IMG/VR virus record: IMGVR_UViG_3300040856_001001
Coordinates: 1 to 20,889 of that record
DNA from: a virus
Strand: one strand, 5' to 3'
Length of the DNA stretch: 20,889 nt
This document shows positions 7,045 through 12,919 of this stretch, piece after piece (the stretch's first letter is position 1; each line of letters opens with the position of its first letter). Below the pieces are notes generated by a model. That model was not told the DNA's origin. It saw nothing but the letters and a program-made list of their open reading frames with translations, and made no database searches. The position numbers were made by a program, and so were the translations under genes.

Positions 7045-7980
7045 ATGGCAAAAAGAATTTTTAGAATCGAAGCCGGTCGATATGGCGGCGAAACAGTAAT
7101 CGGAGAAGTAGACGATTCATTTGTAGAAGCAATGATCAATGAAGACCAAGAAAAATTAATCGAACATTGTACAAGTGCAGACGAAGAAGACTTTGAAGGT
7201 CCTATTCCTTGCGAAGGGTATTATATGTGGGAGTGTGATGAAATAGAACATCTCAACTCAGCGTATGCAGACAGCGGATTTGTTGTTACCGAAGTGACTA
7301 ATGAAGAAAACAAGTTCGATTACTCAGAAACTGAAACTAACTTTGAACCAGTAGCATGTCTTTATGGTAGAGAAGCATATACACAAAATAGTGAACCGGA
7401 TTGGGAAGATATTGACAAAGAAAAAGATGATTACGTTCCAGTTCTAAACTTTCACAGTTCTGAAAAAGGTAATTTTGGTTGTTGGTTTGTAGAAACAGAA
7501 GGCGAACCATTCGACAAATATAAATTTACATATGGTGTCGTTGAAACTAATATGGGAGAATTTATTGATAGAGTTTACTATGATGGCAAAGAATTAGATT
7601 GTGAATATGATTATTCTGATAGCATCGGTAAGGCTTATTATGCAGAAGTAGGCTGGTTCAATAGAAGATGGCATGATAGTTATGACAAATATGATGAAGA
7701 TCAATTAGACTCTATTTATTGGGAAGATTTTGCAGAACAAGTAGACTATGAAAAGAAAGAAGCATCTACAACAGTGCCTTTAAATATTTCAGCAGAAGAA
7801 ATTATCGGAGAAGTAGGCACAATAGAAAATCCAGGGGAAATTGATCCTACAATTGAACCTATTAATGAACCACCTGTTGTTAGTGAAGAAGAAGCAGAAA
7901 CTTATAAAGAATTGCAAGATCAATTAACTCAACTTAACGGACACGGGGACGGTAGAGGGGAAGAAGGCGAAGAAATCTAA
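7045..7980 (+). CDS. Highly acidic protein of unknown function behind a strong early-type promoter
   Basis: I do not recognise a family. The 311 residues contain by hand count about 83 Asp/Glu and only about 22 Lys/Arg, and are also rich in Tyr, Trp and Phe through about residue 235, so this part is probably folded. The N-terminus MAKRIFRIEAGRYGGE is the most basic part. Cysteines are scattered (in HCTSADEE, IPCEG, MWECDE and FGCWF) without a CxxC zinc pattern. From about residue 240 the protein becomes a Glu/Pro-rich, probably disordered tail ending GEEGEEI. It is the first gene after the sigma70 promoter and its stop directly abuts the next ATG, so the two are co-transcribed. An acidic protein made early could be a DNA mimic or a binder of host polymerase or a nuclease, but this is inference from charge and promoter only. 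A structural role is also possible. Confidence 0.75.
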   Translation: MAKRIFRIEAGRYGGETVIGEVDDSFVEAMINEDQEKLIEHCTSADEEDFEGPIPCEGYYMWECDEIEHLNSAYADSGFVVTEVTNEENKFDYSETETNFEPVACLYGREAYTQNSEPDWEDIDKEKDDYVPVLNFHSSEKGNFGCWFVETEGEPFDKYKFTYGVVETNMGEFIDRVYYDGKELDCEYDYSDSIGKAYYAEVGWFNRRWHDSYDKYDEDQLDSIYWEDFAEQVDYEKKEASTTVPLNISAEEIIGEVGTIENPGEIDPTIEPINEPPVVSEEEAETYKELQDQLTQLNGHGDGRGEEGEEI

Positions 7981-8697
7981 ATGGCTAGATGTCGTCCTGA
8001 AGACTGTAACTTAGAAACAGACAACTTAACTATAATTTGGTACCATAATTATTCAGGTGGCAAATTTATGGCTAATTGTTTAAGTCTGTCTGATCATGGA
8101 TTGTTTGGTCATAAAGAAATGACCGAAGCACAACTTAGAGGAGAGTTGTCTCCTGATGATAAATTAAACTATTTGTTAGGTCAAATAGATGAAATTCAAA
8201 AAGGAGTCTTTTGGACTGATCTTAACATATCAGATAATAAATTTTTTGGTTTTGATAAAAAAGATTATATCGATCCTTGGAGAGGCATTTCATATTGGGA
8301 TTATGTCAAAGATGTGTCGTATGGTGATTACAAATTTTTCATAGCATCACATTTTAATCCAGAAGTTATCGAAATCAAAAAGATTTGGAAGAATGCAAAT
8401 ATTATATTGTTTACTCATCCTCATGGGTATGTCGAAAAAAGAGCAAAAAACGATCCTAAAATTAGTGTTTTTTATGACAGACTAGTTGACTACGAAGATA
8501 ATATAGCAGAAATGAGAGCATTACCAAATGTTGTATATGATTTTGATGTACGAAAGTATGAATCTGAAACCGAAACATTAGATGCTATTAAAGAAATGTA
8601 TGATATTTTAAATATTAAAGGTTATGACAGAGAAAAACTTGCAATCTATTATAATCATTGGTACAACAAGATAGAAGAAATTAAATACGAAACGTAG
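7981..8697 (+). CDS. Uncharacterised protein, possible sulfotransferase-like P-loop fold
   Basis: A 238-residue protein starting immediately after the previous stop (TAA then ATG, no gap), with AAGAAGG near 7960-7966 as a distant ribosome site. After a first hydrophobic strand LTIIWYHNY comes SGGKFMANCLSLS (about residues 26-38), which resembles the strand-loop-helix nucleotide-binding start of sulfotransferase-like P-loop proteins (PAPS-binding loop, often SGGTFL/SGTTFL). It is not a full Walker A. Later strands include YKFFIASHF (about 116-124) and NANIILFTHP (about 139-148), and the C-terminal helix has WYNKIEEI. This order of elements fits that fold, but the match is short and I see no second diagnostic motif, so the function is uncertain. 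Its 3' end overlaps the oppositely oriented small gene by 17 bases. Confidence 0.6.
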   Translation: MARCRPEDCNLETDNLTIIWYHNYSGGKFMANCLSLSDHGLFGHKEMTEAQLRGELSPDDKLNYLLGQIDEIQKGVFWTDLNISDNKFFGFDKKDYIDPWRGISYWDYVKDVSYGDYKFFIASHFNPEVIEIKKIWKNANIILFTHPHGYVEKRAKNDPKISVFYDRLVDYEDNIAEMRALPNVVYDFDVRKYESETETLDAIKEMYDILNIKGYDREKLAIYYNHWYNKIEEIKYET

Positions 8698-9034
8698 AAT
8701 CTACTGACATTTCTAATTGTTTTTGACCCTCTCGTAATTTCTTATTGCGTAATCTACTACAGTTAGCACAGATTGTCAATATGTTTTCTTTTGCTTTGTT
8801 ATTAGGATCAAAATCTTTATAAGCAATATCTAACTGAATTAAATCTTCAGGCACAAATCCACACTCAATACACATTGTATTTTTCATTGGTATTTTTTTA
8901 TTATAGATTGCTTTAGCACAATCTGTACAGTATTTGTGCCATTTCTGAAAGCCATGCTTACTAACACCATTTGGTTTAGCAAAAGATATGTTGCAATTAC
9001 TACATTTTGGTCTTGCTGGTTGTCTTGTAAGCAT
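8681..9034 (-). CDS. Eight-cysteine zinc protein derived from HNH endonuclease, catalytic His lost
   Basis: The only - strand gene supported in this window, 117 residues. Four CxxC knuckles occur: C11/C14, C36/C39, C55/C58 and C89/C92, suggesting two zinc sites. The second half, MCIECGFVPEDLIQLD followed by DPNN and ILTICANCSRLRNK, matches the small HNH-type proteins of marine phages, which usually read CxxCGF..., LDxDHxDG..., then LCANCHRLK. Here the Asp-His pair is replaced by Ala71-Tyr72, and the His after the last cysteine is Ser93, so the nuclease should be inactive and the protein probably only binds nucleic acid. The ATG is at 9034-9032, without a clear ribosome site; an extended -10 promoter lies 53 bases upstream. 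The gene converges on, and overlaps, the preceding gene. The family call is good; the present role is unknown. Confidence 0.75.
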   Translation of the reverse strand: MLTRQPARPKCSNCNISFAKPNGVSKHGFQKWHKYCTDCAKAIYNKKIPMKNTMCIECGFVPEDLIQLDIAYKDFDPNNKAKENILTICANCSRLRNKKLREGQKQLEMSVDSTFRI

Positions 9035-9086
9035 AATTTTATTTATTAAAAAGACTCACAGGGTTCTTTTTTCCAAACTAAATTTT

Positions 9087-9095
9087 ATTATATCA
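9087..9095 (-). promoter_or_regulatory. Candidate extended -10 promoter for the HNH-derived gene
   Basis: Read on the - strand, 9095-9087 is TGATATAAT, a full TGnTATAAT extended -10 element. No convincing -35 is present 16-18 bases upstream, which extended -10 promoters do not need. The transcript would have a leader of about 45 bases before the ATG at 9034. It is back-to-back with the late octamer at 9097 on the + strand. Confidence 0.45.
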
Positions 9096-9096
9096 G

Positions 9097-9104
9097 TATA
9101 AATA
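9097..9104 (+). promoter_or_regulatory. T4 late promoter (TATAAATA)
   Basis: A perfect T4 late octamer 26 bases ahead of the ATG at 9131. It should direct gp55-dependent late transcription of the first fibre-type gene. Confidence 0.8.
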
Positions 9105-9130
9105 CAGTATATAATTAATGGAATCTATAC

Positions 9131-10654
9131 ATGGCCGCAGACAAATTTAATGCATTAACCGGATTATCAGTTGGTTTACCTTCAATTGATGTAGTAGCCG
9201 CTAATGGTAATATCGTAACAAATCATAATTATCCACAGGGTAATGTAACATCTAATAGTGTTTATGCAAACAATTACTTTTTTGCTAACGGGGTAGCATT
9301 TACAAGTGATCCTGCAGGGTCAAACACCGAAGTTCAATTCAACAATAATGGTAATTTTGGTGCTAGTCCAAATTTAGTATTTGATTCTAGTGCTGGAACA
9401 TTAATCTCAAAAAATCTTACAGTAACAGGTAATACACTATTAGGAGATGCCGAAAAAGTAACAATATTAGGTGGAACAAACGGATATGTTTTACAAACAG
9501 ACGGTGCGGGCGGATTAAGTTGGACAGCCCAAACAGGCAACGGGGGCGGAAACGGATCACCCGGCGGTGCTAATATGCAAGTACAGTTCAATAGTGCTGG
9601 TTCATTTGCAGGCGATGCAGGATTTACATATGATGTAGATGATGATTTACTATCAGCAATTCATATTGCAGGTGAAGCAGGTAACCTATCTAATCTAACA
9701 TATTCTAATATTACAGGTATCGGAAACGTATCAGCAGTAAATCTTACCGGTGAAGACAATAAAGTTTTATATGCTAATGGTGTATTTGCAGATATATCAG
9801 CCGGCGCAAGTGCAAACTTTGCTAACTATGCCGGCAATGTCACAACAGGCGCACAACCTAACATTACATCAGTAGGAACATTAACTGGCCTACAGATAAG
9901 CGGAGGGTTGTCTGTAACAGGTAATATAGGTGTTAGTAATCTAGCAGTTACAGATGATACTACATTTTCAGGCCCTGTTAATTTTAGTACGTTAAGTAAT
10001 GTCACAGTTTCATCAGATATTAATGCGATCACATCACCTAATATTAATTTACCTATTGCAAATTTGCATATTGACGGTGGACTTAATGGATATGTATTAG
10101 CCACAGATGGTGCAGGTAATCTTTCTTGGACAATTCAATCAGGTGGAGGCGGTGGTGGTACCCCGGGAGGAGCCAACACACAAATGCAGTTTAACAATCA
10201 AGGTGCATTTGGCGGTTCTGCTAACTTTGTTTATGACAGTACATTAAACAAAGCAACAATGGCAGGAGAGTTTGTTGCAAATAATTTAACAGTGGGTTCA
10301 GGAGCATATTCGTTTAGAACTACTAAAGTAAAAAACGGTGTAACAACAACTACTTCAGCAGTTGAAATATGTGCAACAGAAGCAGCCACAGTATCAGCAA
10401 TTGATTATACTATTGTTGCTACAGATCCTGCAAATTCATCCAGACAGACTACAAAATTAACAACAGCAGTATATGGAACAACAGTTAACTACGTAGAATA
10501 TGCAACTATCTCTGTAGGATCGTTACTTGCTGATTTTGAAGTAACTTATGTGCCGGGAGATGCATTTAGAGATGCTCAAGTAGTTTTATATGCTACTCCA
10601 GCCACAACAAACGAAACAACTTATAAAATTTTATTAGAAGAATATTCCTCTTAA
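9131..10654 (+). CDS. Modular virion structural / fibre-type protein 1
   Basis: 507 residues. The N-terminal anchor MAADKFNALTGLSVGLP is shared in pattern with the genes at 10746 and 15841. Three copies follow of the module ending AGSNTEVQFNNNGNFG / GGANMQVQFNSAGSF / GGANTQMQFNNQGAF (starts near residues 60, 146 and 343), two of them preceded by glycine-rich hinges. An AAQPNITSVGTL-type repeat (GAQPNITSVGTLTG) lies near 238-252 and an NGYVL.TDGAG.LSWT element occurs twice. The last 120 or so residues form a compact cap ending TYKILLEEYSS. Thr/Asn/Gly/Ser dominate and cysteine is nearly absent, as in trimeric beta-structured phage fibres. A weak GGA at 9120-9122 precedes the ATG. It is probably a virion surface fibre or whisker-like component, but attachment to tail or head cannot be told from sequence. 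Confidence 0.75.
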   Translation: MAADKFNALTGLSVGLPSIDVVAANGNIVTNHNYPQGNVTSNSVYANNYFFANGVAFTSDPAGSNTEVQFNNNGNFGASPNLVFDSSAGTLISKNLTVTGNTLLGDAEKVTILGGTNGYVLQTDGAGGLSWTAQTGNGGGNGSPGGANMQVQFNSAGSFAGDAGFTYDVDDDLLSAIHIAGEAGNLSNLTYSNITGIGNVSAVNLTGEDNKVLYANGVFADISAGASANFANYAGNVTTGAQPNITSVGTLTGLQISGGLSVTGNIGVSNLAVTDDTTFSGPVNFSTLSNVTVSSDINAITSPNINLPIANLHIDGGLNGYVLATDGAGNLSWTIQSGGGGGGTPGGANTQMQFNNQGAFGGSANFVYDSTLNKATMAGEFVANNLTVGSGAYSFRTTKVKNGVTTTTSAVEICATEAATVSAIDYTIVATDPANSSRQTTKLTTAVYGTTVNYVEYATISVGSLLADFEVTYVPGDAFRDAQVVLYATPATTNETTYKILLEEYSS

Positions 10655-10670
10655 AAAATAATAAAAAACT

Positions 10671-10705
10671 TGCAAAAAACTATTAGATAGCAGTTATTTT
10701 TTGCA
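10671..10705 (+). terminator. AT-rich hairpin between fibre-type genes, possible weak terminator
   Basis: TGCAAAAAA (10671-10679) pairs perfectly with TTTTTTGCA (10697-10705) across a 17-base loop. The stem is almost all A-T and no long T run follows the 3' arm on the + strand, so it is a weak terminator at best. It lies 16 bases after the stop of the preceding gene and just before a late promoter, so it marks a transcription-unit boundary. Confidence 0.35.
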
Positions 10706-10711
10706 GAAACA

Positions 10712-10719
10712 TATAAATA
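10712..10719 (+). promoter_or_regulatory. T4 late promoter (TATAAATA)
   Basis: A perfect late octamer 26 bases before the ATG at 10746, the same spacing as at 9097/9131. It probably serves the tightly packed three-gene run 10746-17382. Confidence 0.8.
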
Positions 10720-10745
10720 CAATTATAGTTTACGGAGACCAAACC

Positions 10746-12917
10746 ATGGCAATTAAAGCATTTAACTCGGTTGCGGGATTTTCAGTAGGAGAAACCCCGG
10801 CCAACATAATTTTATCGAACGGTTATATCACAACAAACGGTGCAACGTTTACAGCAAACATTGCGGCATTGGGTGTATTAACCGATAACTTATATTACGC
10901 AAACGGCGTACCCTGGGACTTACAAGAACCAGCAGGTGCCAACACTCAAATCCAGTTCAACGATGATCAGGATTTTGGTGCAAGTGCGAATCTCACATTT
11001 GACACTGCTACATCTAACTTAGATGTCGTAGGTAATGTCACAGCAACAGCATTTTTTGGAGATGGTGCTAACTTAACAGGTATTGATGCGACAGGCATTC
11101 AAAACGGAACATCAAATGTCCGTATACCAGCATCAGATGGCAATATCGAATTAAATTCAGGTGGAAATTTAATTGCAAACATTACAGGCACAGGCGCAAA
11201 CATTACTGGTACATTAAATGTATCAGGTATAGTTACTGTTCCTAGTACTACTGGTGCAATTGATGTTGCATTAGGAACACCTACTCAAGGAAATCTAACA
11301 TCTAATGCTTTAACTTTAACAACAGCATCATCGGTCTCCAATTCGATTGCACAGTTAAATGAAGTTTTAGGTAAATTAGTTCCTGAAAGCCCAGATAACT
11401 TCCCAGGAAGTCAGTCTATTACGATTCAAAGCACATCTTCATACAGAATGGCAGATAACTTTACTCAGCCTGACAACACAGCAGGTGGATCAGCGGCAGT
11501 GGCTGCAGGTACAACTGTATCTAAAACAAGAAGATCAGCAACGTATAATGTTAATGCAATAACAAACACTGGACCAGGTGACAATGGCACAGTTTCTGTT
11601 CAACTTAATGGTTCAGCCGCAGGAAGCAGAACTCTTACTTCATCACTTGACGGTGACGGTACTTATGGTAACCTAATCATCTCAAATAACGTAGACTATA
11701 ATGAAGTTGATTCAAATGTAGCGGCAGGCTTCTGGTCAGTCTTTACAGCAGATGCATCGGGTTCTGTATCAGATGGTTGGAACGAAGTATTAATTGATGA
11801 TACTGCAACAACATCTACAAACAAAGAAACTTGGTACTATGATTCATCGAATCCTGGTACACCTCAGTTTACATCAACATCATTTACAGCACCAGGTGCA
11901 CCTAGTTATACATACAGTTCAACTGTTCCTCACTATAACAACACAAATGATTTTGCTGTAGCATTTAACGTTAATAGATTATCAGGTAACATGTATCCAA
12001 CAAGTGACACATTTGTCACAGGATCATCAGGCGGTGCTTTTGCATCACCTGCTAGTGTAACATATGCAACTGCTGGAGTAACAACTCCACTAGATGCTCA
12101 ATTACACGTAGCATCAGGAAGCCAAGCAGTTACAACTACATCTTCTATTATTTCAGGATTCGGTTCAAGTACATCGGGTCCATCAGTTTCTGTCTTTAAC
12201 TCTTATGCAACAGGAGTACAATCATTCTCTCCTGGAGGCACAGTACTTTATAAGACAGGTACTGCATCTTCTTCAAGCAGAATTGAAGAAGCAAACGTAT
12301 ATATTGGTTCATCAATCGGTTCAGGATCAGGGTTAGCACAACGTATTGAAAACCCAGGATCAGGAGACACACCAGCATTCTCTGCAACTGCAACAGTATT
12401 TGATAGTGAAAACAGCACATTAGAGACTTATGATGCAACAGTTGTCGGAGATTTACTAAGCCATGACGAGACAGATTATTCTTCTGGTTACTTACCAGCA
12501 GGACCTGACTTGTCAGCAGGTAGATCAGGAACACAATATTTCACATTTAAATTTATAAGAACATCAGTTTCTAAATTTGATGTTAAATTTTCAGGGACAC
12601 TGGCAGGGTGCTGGGTAGCATTACCCGGATCAACAATCGATTCAACTTCTTCAGAGAACGGATGGATTGATATGACGGTGTCTTATGCAGGATCGGGTGT
12701 TCCCGGTGCTAACACAGGGTCAGGAGGAAACGGTTCAAACGGTTGTGCATTAGGCGGTGTAATACCAACAGGATCCTCTCAAACAAATAAATCAACGACT
12801 GCTACTTTCGGTACAGTAAGTTCATCTAGTACAGCAACTAATGAAATTTATGTTCGTATCGCATTAACAAGCGGTCAATCGATAACAGCCTTATCACTAG
12901 AATCTGCGAGTAACTAA
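10746..12917 (+). CDS. Modular virion structural / fibre-type protein 2 with large unique C-terminal domain
   Basis: 723 residues from ATG 10746, chosen over an upstream in-frame TTG at 10701 because GGAG at 10734-10737 is correctly spaced and the late promoter start site would fall downstream of 10701. The anchor MAIKAFNSVAGFSVGETP is followed by a YANG...NTQIQFNDDQDFG module (about 51-85), FFGDGANLTGID and the NGTSNVRI...DGNIEL repeat (about 120-135). From about residue 212 a large domain of roughly 510 residues begins, Ser/Thr-rich and likely all-beta. It includes VPHYNNTNDFAVAFNVNRLSG near 383-403 (cited in part by position) and ends with the conserved GANTGSGGNGSNGCALGGV near 648-666. 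This domain recurs in marine T4-like structural proteins, where its role is not settled; a receptor-binding or decoration function is plausible. Confidence 0.75.
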   Translation: MAIKAFNSVAGFSVGETPANIILSNGYITTNGATFTANIAALGVLTDNLYYANGVPWDLQEPAGANTQIQFNDDQDFGASANLTFDTATSNLDVVGNVTATAFFGDGANLTGIDATGIQNGTSNVRIPASDGNIELNSGGNLIANITGTGANITGTLNVSGIVTVPSTTGAIDVALGTPTQGNLTSNALTLTTASSVSNSIAQLNEVLGKLVPESPDNFPGSQSITIQSTSSYRMADNFTQPDNTAGGSAAVAAGTTVSKTRRSATYNVNAITNTGPGDNGTVSVQLNGSAAGSRTLTSSLDGDGTYGNLIISNNVDYNEVDSNVAAGFWSVFTADASGSVSDGWNEVLIDDTATTSTNKETWYYDSSNPGTPQFTSTSFTAPGAPSYTYSSTVPHYNNTNDFAVAFNVNRLSGNMYPTSDTFVTGSSGGAFASPASVTYATAGVTTPLDAQLHVASGSQAVTTTSSIISGFGSSTSGPSVSVFNSYATGVQSFSPGGTVLYKTGTASSSSRIEEANVYIGSSIGSGSGLAQRIENPGSGDTPAFSATATVFDSENSTLETYDATVVGDLLSHDETDYSSGYLPAGPDLSAGRSGTQYFTFKFIRTSVSKFDVKFSGTLAGCWVALPGSTIDSTSSENGWIDMTVSYAGSGVPGANTGSGGNGSNGCALGGVIPTGSSQTNKSTTATFGTVSSSSTATNEIYVRIALTSGQSITALSLESASN

Positions 12918-12919
12918 AA

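Noticed and set aside
7981-8060. Walker A ATPase motif in the gene at 7981
   Set aside because: SGGKFM lacks the leading Gly and the Ser/Thr after GK needed for a true Walker A. It fits a sulfotransferase-like loop better, and only weakly.
6897-9130. tRNA genes in the gaps around the accessory cassette
   Set aside because: No cloverleaf-like pairing with a TTC-type T-loop was seen in 6897-7044 or 9035-9130.
10701-10745. Upstream in-frame TTG start for the gene at 10746
   Set aside because: It would add 15 residues encoded across the hairpin arm, the TATAAATA late promoter and the ribosome site. The ATG at 10746 has a well-placed GGAG and gives the anchor shared with paralogues.
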